DNA of 64,000 nt from Bowmanella pacifica (GCF_014645355.1 NZ_BMLS01000002.1:496001-560000); one strand, 5' to 3'. Counted from the stretch's first letter, positions 36,501 to 46,503 are shown. Translations and numbers: made by a program. The notes: generated by a model from the letters alone, not told the origin.

Positions 36501-37214
36501 CTATTTTATAGTGATTGGTTCAGCCCCTATTACACCAATCATTACCCCATAGTATTCCCCATTTTCTTCAATGATTTTCAAAGACCCGCCTTTTAAACCA
36601 TCTTTAATATGTGGATTTGATGTCATCGCATCTAAAAATTCCACCACATCATTTTTATTATAAGAGGAGATAACTATTCCACAGATCTCATCAGAGCAAG
36701 ATGTGGCATCAAGCCTCATGCCGTTATATTCTTCTACATCGCCAAGAAGCCCCTGGCTAATATTATCCATGATATCTTGTGATTCAGAATCGTACATTGA
36801 GTCTGGAAGTTCCAATATTAGCTCCAGAGTTTTCGACAGACTTAAATCTTCAATTAACTGGCTATCAAAAATCTTTTTCCCATTTTCTATAGAAACAATA
36901 TCGTTCAGACGCAGTTCTGATGTAAAAGTATTTTGCTGAACCTTGTCCAGATTAAGTGCCGCATCATCTTTCGATTCAAACCCTTTAATATCTACTTCTG
37001 GAGATGGAACTTGCTGCTCAAGCGCTCTAGTCTCATTCTTTGTGCTACGTTCATTATCCTCGGTCGTATCGGTAGGTGTTTTTATTACCTCGACAGAAGA
37101 ATATGCGTCCTTTGCGTTAGATGTCATAGACTCTTTATTCCCAAGGAGAAGATATCCTAACGCTGCCACACCAAGCAATACAGCCGCCCAGAACGATAAA
37201 AACTTTAACCTCAT
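36501..37214 (-). CDS. Hypothetical membrane-anchored protein inside the 1.3-kb insertion
   Basis: The 237-residue protein has one N-terminal hydrophobic segment (FWAAVLLGVAALGYLLLG, residues 8-25), then an acidic Ser/Thr/Glu-rich linker and a C-terminal domain with SCSDEICGIVISSYNKNDV, where two cysteines could form a disulfide in the periplasm. I do not recognise a family. It is AT-rich and is the only gene between two 51-bp direct repeats, so it is probably recently acquired. Confidence 0.65.
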   Translation of the reverse strand: MRLKFLSFWAAVLLGVAALGYLLLGNKESMTSNAKDAYSSVEVIKTPTDTTEDNERSTKNETRALEQQVPSPEVDIKGFESKDDAALNLDKVQQNTFTSELRLNDIVSIENGKKIFDSQLIEDLSLSKTLELILELPDSMYDSESQDIMDNISQGLLGDVEEYNGMRLDATSCSDEICGIVISSYNKNDVVEFLDAMTSNPHIKDGLKGGSLKIIEENGEYYGVMIGVIGAEPITIK

Positions 37215-37595
37215 AACAATCCTTAATTAAATTTCGTCCTTGCAGCCCAATAGTACTGAAGACTACTTGATAGCGTTATTTCGCTGGTGAAAAACAAACG
37301 TAATATGGTAAACGTACCAGATTATAAGAGCGTGGCCCAAGTTAATTATCTATCTCAGTCTTAAAGGTTCTATGCTGATGCTCTATGCAATATCCCTCGC
37401 ACTATTAACCATCTGATGAAGGGATTTATCAGCTTTATCTGCCTACTTTTCGTGCTCAATAAATGATGCAAAAAGCCGATGACTTACCTGCCGCAGATAA
37501 ACACAAAAATCTATACTCCAATCAATAACCATCCACCAAGTTCAACATCAGGGCAGATCTTGGATTGCTTAACTCGTTAAACACCAAGCTCATCG
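37215..37595. other. Non-coding part of the 1.3-kb insertion
   Basis: Lies upstream of the 237-residue gene and should contain its promoter. No gene, integrase or recognisable mobile-element end was found. Confidence 0.5.
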
Positions 37596-37646
37596 GCCAG
37601 CCCACTACTGCAATTCAGCCTGGCTCGTCAGCAAGGCCATAGATAA
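37596..37646 (+). repeat. 51-bp direct repeat, right copy
   Basis: Copies the PqiA gene 3' end in frame: the mismatches turn Gln to Pro at one codon and AGG to AGA (both Arg), and TAA is kept. The reverse strand of the same bases supplies the last residues and stop of the dioxygenase gene. Confidence 0.9.
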
Positions 37647-38431
37647 CAGCGTGCCGGCAAGCCCAACACATTAAAACTCAATGCCGATGCAGCCTTGGCT
37701 GAGGCCGCCGTGCAACATACATGCAATGGCAGTAAGTGTTCCTCACGGGGATGGCAGAATCTGGCGTAAGGCGCATTTTGCCAGTCGGCAAGTTGCTGGA
37801 CACGTTGTGCCGATGTCAGAGTTTCATCGGTAATCACCCGATCCAGCCAGCCATGAAATGACTGGCACTTCTCCACCACCGCAGAGGTTTTCAGCCCCAT
37901 CATGGCGGACAGGTTATGAAACGAATACCCTGAGCCAATAACCAGCACCCCCTGCTCACTAAGGCAGCGTAAGGCCTCGCCCAGTTTCAGGTGTGCTTGG
38001 GCATCCAGACCTTTTTTCAGTGAAAGCTGCACCACCGGAATATCAGCCTCTGGAAACAACAACATCATAGGCACGAACATGCCATGGTCAAAACCACGGT
38101 GAAAATTCAGATGTGCGCTCAGATTCTCGGCCTGCAACATTCCCTTTATCTGCATGGCCAGATCGGGGGCCCCAGGTGCCGGGTACTGATAGTGGTAGGT
38201 TTGGGGCGGAAAACCGTAATAATCGTAGATCATCCCAGGGGAGGCAGACGCGGTTAACGTAAACTCGGGCGCCTCCCAATGTGCACTAATCAACAAGATA
38301 GCGCTGGGATGCGTTAACCCCTCTCTTATTTCCGCGAAGGTATCCAGCATCTCTAGATGACTGGGATCCTCCATTAACGGCAACGGGCCACCGCCATGGG
38401 ACACAAAAAGTATCGGTTGTCTGACAGACAT
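37628..38431 (-). CDS. DODA-type extradiol ring-cleavage dioxygenase
   Basis: The start at 38431 (MSVRQPILFVSHGGGPLPLM) follows GAGGAG at six bases; a longer frame upstream runs through the promoter region. The 267-residue protein matches the class III DODA/YgiD family with metal ligands expected in SHGGGP (near residue 11) and SAHWEA. YgiD-type enzymes open catechol rings such as that of DOPA. The final residues are encoded within the 51-bp repeat. It is divergent from a MarR regulator. Confidence 0.9.
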   Translation of the reverse strand: MSVRQPILFVSHGGGPLPLMEDPSHLEMLDTFAEIREGLTHPSAILLISAHWEAPEFTLTASASPGMIYDYYGFPPQTYHYQYPAPGAPDLAMQIKGMLQAENLSAHLNFHRGFDHGMFVPMMLLFPEADIPVVQLSLKKGLDAQAHLKLGEALRCLSEQGVLVIGSGYSFHNLSAMMGLKTSAVVEKCQSFHGWLDRVITDETLTSAQRVQQLADWQNAPYARFCHPREEHLLPLHVCCTAASAKAASALSFNVLGLPARCYLWPC

Positions 38432-38540
38432 AAGATTCTCCTCAGTGTTCTCTATTGTGCGCCTTTTTCGGTATTTTCCAACCTGGACTATTAGCAAGCT
38501 TTGCATATAATAAGCAGAGCTTACAATATAGGTAGTCCCA
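38432..38540. promoter_or_regulatory. Divergent promoter region dioxygenase-marR
   Basis: About 110 bp. GCAAGCTTTGC forms a palindrome near 38497, next to AAGCAGAGCTT and a TATAAT-type box (CATATAATAAGC). A MarR-type operator here is likely but not defined. Confidence 0.4.
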
Positions 38541-38969
38541 ATGTCTGACGAACATGACAATCTGGCTTTTCTTATAGCTGACACTAACCGGCTGATTAGA
38601 CAGTTCTTTCAACAACGTCTGCGCTGTAGCCCTATTACCTTGGCGCAGGCACGGGCCTTGTTTTATGTGTCGCGCTTTGAAGGAGTCAAACAGGTTGAAT
38701 TGGCCGATGCGCTTGAGATTCAGCCCATGACCATGGCTAGATTATTAGATCAGCTCTGTGATCTTCAGCTTGTTGAAAGAGTGCAGGACCCCAATGACAG
38801 AAGGGCGTATCAGATTTTTCTTACCCCTGCTGCAAAACCACATTTAGCGGAAATTGAGCGGGTATCAGCCTTAATGCGTGAGCAAATGCTCAGCACCCTA
38901 GGCAGCGAGCAGGTGAGCAGTTTTATGCGTACCTTAATACGCTTGCGCACCGGGCTGCTGAACGACTAA
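38541..38969 (+). CDS. MarR-family transcriptional regulator
   Basis: The 142-residue protein has the MarR winged helix: ITLAQARALFYVSRFEGVKQVELADALEIQPMTMARLLDQLCDLQLVERVQDPNDRRAYQIFLT. DPNDRR forms the wing. It is divergent from the dioxygenase gene and probably controls it in response to an aromatic compound. Confidence 0.93.
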   Translation: MSDEHDNLAFLIADTNRLIRQFFQQRLRCSPITLAQARALFYVSRFEGVKQVELADALEIQPMTMARLLDQLCDLQLVERVQDPNDRRAYQIFLTPAAKPHLAEIERVSALMREQMLSTLGSEQVSSFMRTLIRLRTGLLND

Positions 38970-38982
38970 GGCAAACAGCTTG

Positions 38983-39945
38983 TTAATCTCTCTGAATCTG
39001 ACTCAGGTTACGGCCACTGTCCTTGGCTCGATACAGCGCTTTATCTGCTAGCTCTATCCAGGCCATATAACCTTTCAATGAAGAGTCAAACTGGCAAATC
39101 CCCAAGCTCACGGTAAAGGGGATATTATGCTCTTCATAAGCCACGGTGTTTCTTTGCACATGCTCGCGGATCCGCTCTGCAACCTGCAGGGCGGCGTCAG
39201 CATTGGTGTCAGGTAGCACCAGCGCAAATTCCTCACCACCATAGCGGCCGGCAATATCTGTCTCCCGCACGATTTGACGTATCACCCTGGCCAGTGCACG
39301 AATAACCTGGTCCCCGGCTGGATGACCATAGGTATCATTGATGCTTTTGAAGTAATCAATATCCAGCAGGATCACTGATGAGGTACCGTGATTACGCATA
39401 CAGCGTTTAAATTCCTGCTGGCAGCTTTCTTCCCAATATCTACGATTGTATAGCCCCGTCAGGCCATCTACCCGGCTCATTTTACGCAGTTGTTCATTAG
39501 CTGTTGCCAAACGCTGCTTACTGACCACCTCGTCGGTGACGTCGTACACCACCACACATAAATGCTCCACTTCACCACCACGGGATGCCAGCGGAAACAG
39601 GGTAATATTCTGGTACATCAGGTCACTGGCACTGGTAACCGGCCGATAACTGGTAAAGCGAAATAAGTAGGGACGTTGCTCCCAAATTACAAAGGCGGGA
39701 CTTTTAAGGGTAAAGACAGGTTCAACCTTTTGCCTGAACCAGTCTTGATCGATTTCAGCAAAAAAATCGAACAAGCATTGGTGGCGAATAGTGTCGGGTT
39801 GGACGCCACTGTGGTTATGCATAAACTCATTCCACACCTTCACTCTGAACTGGCGGTCTATGACCACGATGCCCACTTCGATGGAGTCGAGTAAATCCAG
39901 TTTCCAGTGCAGATCATCCATGTCCTGGTGAATACTTTGCTCCAT
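38983..39945 (-). CDS. PAS-GGDEF diguanylate cyclase
   Basis: The 320-residue cytoplasmic protein has a PAS domain at residues 15-130 (LDSIEVGIVVIDRQFRVKVWNEFMHNHSG) and a GGDEF domain at 160-315 with GGEEF in RYGGEEFALVLPDT, so it should make cyclic di-GMP. It follows the receiver-CheC/CheX gene directly (adjacent stop and start), and the pair probably forms one pathway joining phosphorelay to c-di-GMP. Confidence 0.94.
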   Translation of the reverse strand: MEQSIHQDMDDLHWKLDLLDSIEVGIVVIDRQFRVKVWNEFMHNHSGVQPDTIRHQCLFDFFAEIDQDWFRQKVEPVFTLKSPAFVIWEQRPYLFRFTSYRPVTSASDLMYQNITLFPLASRGGEVEHLCVVVYDVTDEVVSKQRLATANEQLRKMSRVDGLTGLYNRRYWEESCQQEFKRCMRNHGTSSVILLDIDYFKSINDTYGHPAGDQVIRALARVIRQIVRETDIAGRYGGEEFALVLPDTNADAALQVAERIREHVQRNTVAYEEHNIPFTVSLGICQFDSSLKGYMAWIELADKALYRAKDSGRNLSQIQRD

Positions 39946-40955
39946 CAGCTCTCCCCGCTTAGCAACATTAGCTTGTCGAACATGGCGTCCATAGCGTCCT
40001 GAGGAAATAGCAGCAATAAATCAAAATTCACATTGTGGCTGTGAATGGAATAGCCAATCTCGATGGCCACAACCTGATTCCATCGTGACACGTTACTTTT
40101 TAATAATTGTTCCAGGTCACAGTGACGGCCAAGAATAATGGGGTGGTTTAAACTGAATCTCACCCCGAGTTGACTGGACAATCCATTCAGGCAGGCACCA
40201 ATCAGGATATTGGACAGGTCCATCAAGGCTTCGATTTCCAACTGTTCGGACAAGGTCCGGCTTTGATATTTCAGCAATTCCACCAGACTGCCAAAGTCGG
40301 TGTCGTTGAAAATAACCAAGGCTTCACCCTTAATACCGGCACTGACAAAGCCCTGGGAAACTGCGGACACATAGCTTTTATGCTGGATCTCAGCAATAGC
40401 CATGCTTAATTCGCTGCTGGCTATCTGATTCACATTAGGAATGGGCAGGTGAATAAACTCACCCAATATATGCGCCAGCTTATCACCAGCCTGCCCCATG
40501 GCGACATTTATCAGTTCCCGGTAAGCATCCAGGCGGTATTGCAAGTCATCCTCGTCGTAACCCGTTAACTGCCGTTGCTGCGCTTCACCGGTATACAGGC
40601 CATATTGCTTTAGCAAGGCCGACAACTTGCTGCTATCCACGGGCTTGGCAATAAAGTCCATGGCCCCCAGCTTCATCATCCGCTGCCGAGCTTGTGCCTG
40701 TACATCACCAGACACCACCACCACCAAGGTTTGCAGATCTTCATTGCGGATAGTCTGCATGGCCTGATAGCCATCCAGTACTGGCATATTTAAGTCTAGG
40801 AAGGTGATATCGAAATGGCTGGAACGAATCATGTCCAGCGCTTGCTGGCCGTCCTCAGCGAACTGAATCTCCACATCCCACTGTTTGGGAATGGCCCGGG
40901 CCAACTGACGCCGGGCAAACTTGGAGTCATCGCAAATGAGGACTCGCACCGCCAT
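39945..40955 (-). CDS. Response regulator fused to a CheC/CheX-type phosphatase
   Basis: Residues 1-120 are a CheY-like receiver (VLICDDSKFARRQLARAIP, phospho-acceptor in DITFLDLNMPVLDG, lysine in DFIAKPV). Residues 140-336 resemble the CheC/CheX/FliY fold, with two likely active-site helices: LGEFIHLPIPNVNQI and EALMDLSNILIGACLNGLSSQLG. CheC-type enzymes dephosphorylate CheY-P, so this may be a self-timed or competing phosphate sink. It follows thyA at 3 bp and is cotranscribed with the cyclase. Confidence 0.88.
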   Translation of the reverse strand: MAVRVLICDDSKFARRQLARAIPKQWDVEIQFAEDGQQALDMIRSSHFDITFLDLNMPVLDGYQAMQTIRNEDLQTLVVVVSGDVQAQARQRMMKLGAMDFIAKPVDSSKLSALLKQYGLYTGEAQQRQLTGYDEDDLQYRLDAYRELINVAMGQAGDKLAHILGEFIHLPIPNVNQIASSELSMAIAEIQHKSYVSAVSQGFVSAGIKGEALVIFNDTDFGSLVELLKYQSRTLSEQLEIEALMDLSNILIGACLNGLSSQLGVRFSLNHPIILGRHCDLEQLLKSNVSRWNQVVAIEIGYSIHSHNVNFDLLLLFPQDAMDAMFDKLMLLSGES

Positions 40956-40958
40956 AGA

Positions 40959-41792
40959 CTAGATGGCCACCGGCGCTTTGATATGAGGATGAGCCTGGTA
41001 ATTTACCAGCTCAAAGTCCTCAAAGGTAAAGGAGAAGATGTCTTTGACCTGCGGATTTATCTTCATCTGTGGCAGCGGGTGTGGCTCTCGCGCCAACTGC
41101 GTCTGGGTTTGTTCCAGATGATTGAGGTACAAGTGTGCATCACCAAAGGTATGCACAAAATCGCCCGGCTCCAAGTCACAAACCTGTGCCACCATTAAGG
41201 TCAACAAGGCATAACTGGCAATATTAAAAGGCACGCCGAGGAAAATATCGCCGCTACGTTGGTACAACTGACAAGACAGCTTACCGTCCAGCACATAAAA
41301 CTGGAACAGGGTATGGCAAGGCGGCAGCGCCTGACGCCCCATGGCGGCATTCTCCTTGGGAGAATAACGGGTGTCTGGTAACACCGCCGGGTTCCAGGCA
41401 CTGACAATCAAGCGTCTCGAGTCCGGATTATGCTTAATTTGCTCAATCACCTCGGCAATCTGGTCAATGACCTGACCGTCGACACCCTGCCAACTGCGCC
41501 ATTGCTTACCGTATACCGGGCCCAGATCGCCCTCATCGGTGGCCCATTCATCCCATATGCTGACGTTATTCTCTTTCAGATAGGCGATATTGGTTTCACC
41601 TTTAAGAAACCACAGCAACTCGTGAATAATGGAACGCAAATGGCATTTTTTAGTGGTCACCAGCGGAAAACCGTCCGCCAGATTAAATCGCATCTGATAA
41701 CCAAACACACTCAGGGTGCCGGTACCGGTGCGATCCTCTTTTTTAACCCCATTCTCCAACACATGGCGCATCAGCTCGAGATATTGCTTCAT
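40959..41792 (-). CDS. thyA: Thymidylate synthase
   Basis: The 277-residue enzyme methylates dUMP to dTMP with methylenetetrahydrofolate. The catalytic cysteine is C159 in [12 protein letters not shown], 13 residues later than in E. coli (C146). The difference matches an extra loop (around [14 protein letters not shown]) just before the active site. [17 protein letters not shown] and [12 protein letters not shown] are canonical. The start overlaps the lgt stop by 4 bases. Order lgt-thyA is conserved with E. coli. Confidence 0.98.
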   Translation of the reverse strand: MKQYLELMRHVLENGVKKEDRTGTGTLSVFGYQMRFNLADGFPLVTTKKCHLRSIIHELLWFLKGETNIAYLKENNVSIWDEWATDEGDLGPVYGKQWRSWQGVDGQVIDQIAEVIEQIKHNPDSRRLIVSAWNPAVLPDTRYSPKENAAMGRQALPPCHTLFQFYVLDGKLSCQLYQRSGDIFLGVPFNIASYALLTLMVAQVCDLEPGDFVHTFGDAHLYLNHLEQTQTQLAREPHPLPQMKINPQVKDIFSFTFEDFELVNYQAHPHIKAPVAI

Positions 41793-42586
41793 GCTTTTTT
41801 CCCCTCCAGAGGCTGACGTCCTGCTCTGACAATCAGTGCCAAACCAATCAGAATCATAGGAATACAGAGCAATTGTCCCTGCGACAAAGCGCCACTGTAC
41901 AAACCGATATGGGCATCCGGCTCACGGAAAAACTCCACCACAAAACGAAACGCACCGTAACCAGCCAGGAAAATGCCGGATATGGCACCCACCGACCTTG
42001 GCTTACTGCTGTACCACCACAGCACAGTGAACAATACCAAGCCTTCCAGAAAAAACTCATAGAGTTGGGATGGGTGACGAGGCAACGGCCCGGCACCAGG
42101 AAACAACACAGCCCAGGGCACATCTGTGGTGCGTCCCCACAGCTCGGCATTGATGAAATTACCAATCCGTCCTGCGCCAAGCCCGATTGGGACTAAGGGC
42201 GCAATAAAATCCCCTACTTGTAGCAAGCTGGAGCCCGTCTTTTTGGCAAACCACCACAACGCAACCACGACCCCCAGCAGACCACCATGGAAGGACATAC
42301 CACCGGTCCAGATCTTAAACAGGTACAAAGGGTCTTCTAGCAAATGATCAAACTGGTAGAAAAACACATAGCCGATGCGCCCTCCCAGTATCACCCCCAG
42401 AAAGCCGTAAAACATCAGGTCGCTAAGCTGCTCACGCGTCCAATTGGTCCGGTGTAAACGTTTGCCAGCCAGAAACCAAGCGGCGACAAACCCCACCAGA
42501 TACATCAGTCCGTACCAACGCAGGCTTACCGGGCCAATGCTGAAGATCACCGGATCAATCTGTGGAAAGGTAAAGTACTCTGTCAT
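41789..42586 (-). CDS. lgt: Prolipoprotein diacylglyceryl transferase
   Basis: The 265-residue integral membrane enzyme adds diacylglycerol from phosphatidylglycerol to the lipobox cysteine. Seven membrane helices are visible, with the HGGLLG motif and the [16 protein letters not shown] signature containing the essential Arg and Asn. Cotranscribed with thyA. Confidence 0.97.
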   Translation of the reverse strand: MTEYFTFPQIDPVIFSIGPVSLRWYGLMYLVGFVAAWFLAGKRLHRTNWTREQLSDLMFYGFLGVILGGRIGYVFFYQFDHLLEDPLYLFKIWTGGMSFHGGLLGVVVALWWFAKKTGSSLLQVGDFIAPLVPIGLGAGRIGNFINAELWGRTTDVPWAVLFPGAGPLPRHPSQLYEFFLEGLVLFTVLWWYSSKPRSVGAISGIFLAGYGAFRFVVEFFREPDAHIGLYSGALSQGQLLCIPMILIGLALIVRAGRQPLEGKKA

Positions 42587-42667
42587 TTAACAAATCCAGA
42601 AAAATAAAAAATATAAAAATCAAAAACATGGGCAACTGCGTCAAAAGTAGACAGCCAGTTACCCTAT

Positions 42668-43468
42668 TCAGTTCAAAAACATCTGCAGGCTGACTAACAC
42701 CAGAAAGCCGGCAAAAATTTTCTTTAAGGTGCCAATGGGCAAATTGTGTCCCCATTTAGCGCCGAAATTAGCCGCCAGCATCGACGTGCTGACAATGGCC
42801 GCCGTGGCAGGCAAGTATACAAAGCCCAGACTATAGTCGGGTAGTCCTATCCGCTCCCAGCCGGCCAGCACAAAACTACCGCTGCCAAATAGTGCGATCA
42901 CCATGCCACAGGCGGCTGCACAGCCTATTGCGGTTTTCATCGCCACCCTAAACCACACCAGTGACGGCACCAGCAAAGCGCCGCCGCCAATTCCCAGCAA
43001 GGAGGACAAGCTGCCGACTCCGAGGCCAATACCCACCAGCTTGGGGCGACTCAATGAATATTCAGTGACTCGGTTCTGCCCAAATGCCATGCGAAATGCC
43101 AGTAACAACATCAGTCCGGCAAACAGGCGCTTGAGCATTTCGGCCGGCATATAAGCGGCGAACTGAGCACCCACTACCGCCCCAAGAGCGATGCCGACAG
43201 AACAGGTAAGAAATACCCGCATATCCAGGTTACCCAGCTTATAGTGGGTGAGGAAGGATGAGAATCCGGTAAAGATGATGGTCGACAACGAGGTCGCTAC
43301 TGCCATGGGCATGACGATCTCAAGTGGCAAACCCAACTTAACCTGCAGTAAATAAACCAGTGCCGGTACGATGACCAAACCGCCGCCGATACCCAGCATT
43401 CCCGCCAGCACGCCAGCGATACAACCAAGCACCATACAGCTTAGAATTAAAAAAATCAGTGGTTCCAA
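42668..43468 (-). CDS. TauE/SafE-family membrane transporter
   Basis: The 266-residue protein has eight hydrophobic segments and two copies of the family motif GMLGIGGGLVIVPAL / GIGGGALLVPSL. TauE/SafE proteins export sulfur-containing organic anions; the cargo here is unknown. It sits between ptsP and lgt, which adjoin in E. coli, so it is an insertion in a conserved block. The last residues and the AT-rich gap after it show no terminator. Confidence 0.93.
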   Translation of the reverse strand: MEPLIFLILSCMVLGCIAGVLAGMLGIGGGLVIVPALVYLLQVKLGLPLEIVMPMAVATSLSTIIFTGFSSFLTHYKLGNLDMRVFLTCSVGIALGAVVGAQFAAYMPAEMLKRLFAGLMLLLAFRMAFGQNRVTEYSLSRPKLVGIGLGVGSLSSLLGIGGGALLVPSLVWFRVAMKTAIGCAAACGMVIALFGSGSFVLAGWERIGLPDYSLGFVYLPATAAIVSTSMLAANFGAKWGHNLPIGTLKKIFAGFLVLVSLQMFLN

Positions 43469-43556
43469 GATAGTTATCCTGTATCTGGGGCATAAAACAG
43501 CGGCGTCACTTTATCACTGTATGCACAGGCTTGCAGGACATATTAGCGGTTAATAA

Positions 43557-45836
43557 CTATTTACCGGCGCGTACCAAACCACCCAGACCAAGGGTTTCCA
43601 GATGCCGGTTAATACGGTCACGTACTTGATGGGGATGTTCCAGTTCCAATACTTCATCCAGCAGCAACTGCGCGTCAGCCATGCTTAAACTGCGAATCAC
43701 CCATTTGATCTTACTGAGGTTAAAACTGTTCATACTGAGCTTACGATAGCCCATGGCCAGCAGCAAAATAGCGCCGCCGGGCTCCCCTGCCAGTTCTCCG
43801 CAAAGGGTCACCGGCTTATTAAAGCGTTTGGCTTCCTCAACAATCAGTTTCAGGGCTTTGAGAACCGCCGGATGGTAAGAATCGTAGAGGCCGGAAACAC
43901 GCGCATTATTACGGTCCACCGCCAGTAAATACTGGGTTAAGTCATTACTGCCAATGGAGAAAAAATCAACCTTGGCGGCCAGTTGGGGTAACTGATAGAT
44001 GACTGCTGGCACTTCCAGCATGACGCCCACTTCGGGCATGCTCAGGGTATGGCCTTCCAATTGTGCTTCTTCGGCAACTTCGTAATACGCCTGGCGGATA
44101 AGCCGTTTGGATTCGTTAACTTCGTTAATCGTCGTGATCATGGGCAACATGATCTTAAGGTTGTCGAGACCCAGACTGGCACGCAGCATGGCTCTGACCT
44201 GAACAAGGAAAATCTCGGGGTGATCCAGCGTCATGCGAATCCCCCGCCAGCCGAGGAAGGGATTTTCCTCCGTTACGGTGAAATAAGGTAAAGGCTTGTC
44301 CCCTCCCACATCCAGTGTACGCATGGTTATGCTTTTGGCCGGGTTCATTTGCAACACACTGCGGTACAACTGGCACTGCTCATGCTCGGAAGGAAAACGC
44401 TCACGCATCATAAAAGGCACTTCGGTCCGGTACAGACCGACGCCGTCACCCACTTCACTGTGTACGCCTTCAAGTTCAGCGGATAAGCCAGCATTAATCA
44501 GTAATTCAACCCGGTGTCCATCATGGGTCTCGGCGGGTAAATCGGCCTGTTCCAGCAACAATCCATAGAGTTCACGCTCTTCGTTAATGAGTTGCTGGAA
44601 TTCCTGCCGGATTGATTGGCTGGGGGAAACAATGACTTCTCCCGAGTAACCGTCCAGCAGAATTTCCTTACCGCCCAGCAAGGACAAGGGAACATCTGTC
44701 ACCCCCATAACCGCTGGCAGACCCATAGCCCTGGCGAGAATGGCAGCGTGGCTGTTATTTGAGCCCCGCATGGAGATAATGCCCTGCAGTTTACCGTGGG
44801 GGAATTCGGCCAGCATGGAGGCGCTGACTTCTTCGGCTACCAATATGGCCTGGTCGGGAATAGACACCGGTGCTCTTGAGGTATTAAACAAGTGCCCCAG
44901 TACCCGGTTACCGAGATCTTCCACATCCACGGCACGCTCCTGCATATAAGGATCGTCCATGGAACGGAACTGATTGATATAGCTCTCCACCACCATTTTC
45001 AGTGACGAAGGCGCGTCCCAACCGGCATTGATCTTCGCTTCTACCTCATGACCAAGGCTATTGGCGTCGAGTAAATGCTGATACAGATTAAAAATCGCCA
45101 ACACATCATCAGGCACCCGTCCTTGCATACCGTCCGATAGCTTTTGTACTTCATCCCGGGTCTGACGCACCGCGTCCCGATAATGGGCTATCTGGCCAGC
45201 AGCATCGGCACTACGTCTTAGCATCAAGCCACGCAGGCTGAATTTGATATTTGGCACATGGCCAATGCCCATAGCCAAACCATTGGATCCAGGCACACCT
45301 CGCAATGACTTCTGCCATTTTTGCTTGCTGAGTTCATCGACGATGTTCAGTGCGCCACGCGCCTCGGCATGGGCAATTTCCAGCGCCATTTGCGCCGCTA
45401 GCGTAACCAGGAAAGCTTCTTCATCTTCGCTGAATTTACGCTTGCGTTTCTGCTGAATGGTCATCACCCCCAGCACCTTGCGCTGGTGAATAATGGGGGT
45501 GCCTAAAAAGGCGTGGTATTTCTCTTCTTTAACTTCCGGATAATGCTTAAATCGGGGATGGCTTTGGGCATCTTCCACGTTAATGGGTTCTTCCCGCTGG
45601 CCGATCAGCCCAATCAGCCCCTCAGAGAAGCCAATGGCGACATGACCTATGGCTTCTTTGGATAAGCCCTCGGTGGCCATTAACATAAAATGCTGCTGCT
45701 CATAGCTGGCCAGGTAGATTGAGCAACAATCTACCTTCATCACCTCTTGCAGGCGTTTAGCCAACAGGGTAAGCGCATCGTCCAGAATGGGTATCTGGTT
45801 GACTTCCTGGACTATACGCTTGAGCTGAGTCAGCAC
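43557..45836 (-). CDS. ptsP: Phosphoenolpyruvate-protein phosphotransferase PtsP (EI-Ntr)
   Basis: The 759-residue protein joins a GAF domain (residues 15-160) to PTS enzyme I. It takes phosphate from PEP on a histidine in RGSNNSHAAILARAMGLPAV and passes it to NPr of the nitrogen PTS. Further segments GLYRTEVPFMMRERFPSE, LDVGGDKPLPYF and FFSIGSNDLTQYLLAVDRNN are the PEP-binding barrel. It follows rppH at 3 bp, as in E. coli. Confidence 0.97.
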   Translation of the reverse strand: MLTQLKRIVQEVNQIPILDDALTLLAKRLQEVMKVDCCSIYLASYEQQHFMLMATEGLSKEAIGHVAIGFSEGLIGLIGQREEPINVEDAQSHPRFKHYPEVKEEKYHAFLGTPIIHQRKVLGVMTIQQKRKRKFSEDEEAFLVTLAAQMALEIAHAEARGALNIVDELSKQKWQKSLRGVPGSNGLAMGIGHVPNIKFSLRGLMLRRSADAAGQIAHYRDAVRQTRDEVQKLSDGMQGRVPDDVLAIFNLYQHLLDANSLGHEVEAKINAGWDAPSSLKMVVESYINQFRSMDDPYMQERAVDVEDLGNRVLGHLFNTSRAPVSIPDQAILVAEEVSASMLAEFPHGKLQGIISMRGSNNSHAAILARAMGLPAVMGVTDVPLSLLGGKEILLDGYSGEVIVSPSQSIRQEFQQLINEERELYGLLLEQADLPAETHDGHRVELLINAGLSAELEGVHSEVGDGVGLYRTEVPFMMRERFPSEHEQCQLYRSVLQMNPAKSITMRTLDVGGDKPLPYFTVTEENPFLGWRGIRMTLDHPEIFLVQVRAMLRASLGLDNLKIMLPMITTINEVNESKRLIRQAYYEVAEEAQLEGHTLSMPEVGVMLEVPAVIYQLPQLAAKVDFFSIGSNDLTQYLLAVDRNNARVSGLYDSYHPAVLKALKLIVEEAKRFNKPVTLCGELAGEPGGAILLLAMGYRKLSMNSFNLSKIKWVIRSLSMADAQLLLDEVLELEHPHQVRDRINRHLETLGLGGLVRAGK

Positions 45837-45839
45837 GAG

Positions 45840-46364
45840 CTAGTTTCTCCTTCTGCGCTTTGGCTTGTTAGCCAAAGGGGGGCGCCCCTGCCCTGGCATC
45901 GCGATAGGGACAAATTCCTTCATCACCCGCCGATATACATCACGCTTGAATGACACCACATTGCGAATGGGGTACCAATAGCTAACCCAACGCCAGTCAT
46001 CAAACTCCGGATGACCTGAATGCAGAAGATTAACGTCTTCTTCTTTGCAGGTCAGCCGCAATAAAAACCACTTCTGTTTTTGCCCAATACAAACAGGGTC
46101 GCTGCCCTGTCTGATCAACCTTTTTGGCAGCTTGTATCTCACCCAATTCTTGGTCACACCAAGAATTTCCACATCCTGAGGTTGCAGCCCTACTTCCTCA
46201 TGGAGCTCCCGATACATAGCCTGCTCAACAGTTTCCCCTTGATCAATTCCGCCTTGTGGAAACTGCCATGAATGTTGGCCGTAGCGTCTTGCCCAAAATA
46301 CTTGCCCGATTCTGTTGCAAATCACTATGCCCACATTCGCGCGGAATCCTTCGGCATCAATCAC
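45840..46364 (-). CDS. rppH: RNA pyrophosphohydrolase (Nudix)
   Basis: The 174-residue enzyme removes pyrophosphate from 5' ends of mRNA, triggering RNase E decay. The Nudix box spans G38-Q61 ([20 protein letters not shown]). [18 protein letters not shown] is the RppH-specific lead-in. The basic C-terminus (RRRRN) is common. First gene of the rppH-ptsP unit, divergent from the YhhN gene. Confidence 0.97.
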   Translation of the reverse strand: MIDAEGFRANVGIVICNRIGQVFWARRYGQHSWQFPQGGIDQGETVEQAMYRELHEEVGLQPQDVEILGVTKNWVRYKLPKRLIRQGSDPVCIGQKQKWFLLRLTCKEEDVNLLHSGHPEFDDWRWVSYWYPIRNVVSFKRDVYRRVMKEFVPIAMPGQGRPPLANKPKRRRRN

Positions 46365-46503
46365 TTAGACTCCCGGGCATTAGTTCTTTTCTAGTAACGC
46401 ATTCTTCCATAAACTAGGGATCTTTCAAAGCTCCCAGAAAATTTAATTACAACGGCGCCTGACGCCGGGAGCAAACAACCACCCACCTTCAGCGGAGCCC
46501 GGG

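Noticed and set aside
38432-38584. 51-residue N-terminal extension of the dioxygenase
   Set aside because: It would overlap the divergent marR start and promoter; ATG at 38431 has GAGGAG upstream and matches the family start.
41354-41407. Extra loop in thyA as a possible intein or frameshift
   Set aside because: The insertion is only about 13 residues, in frame, with all catalytic motifs intact; it is a natural length variant.
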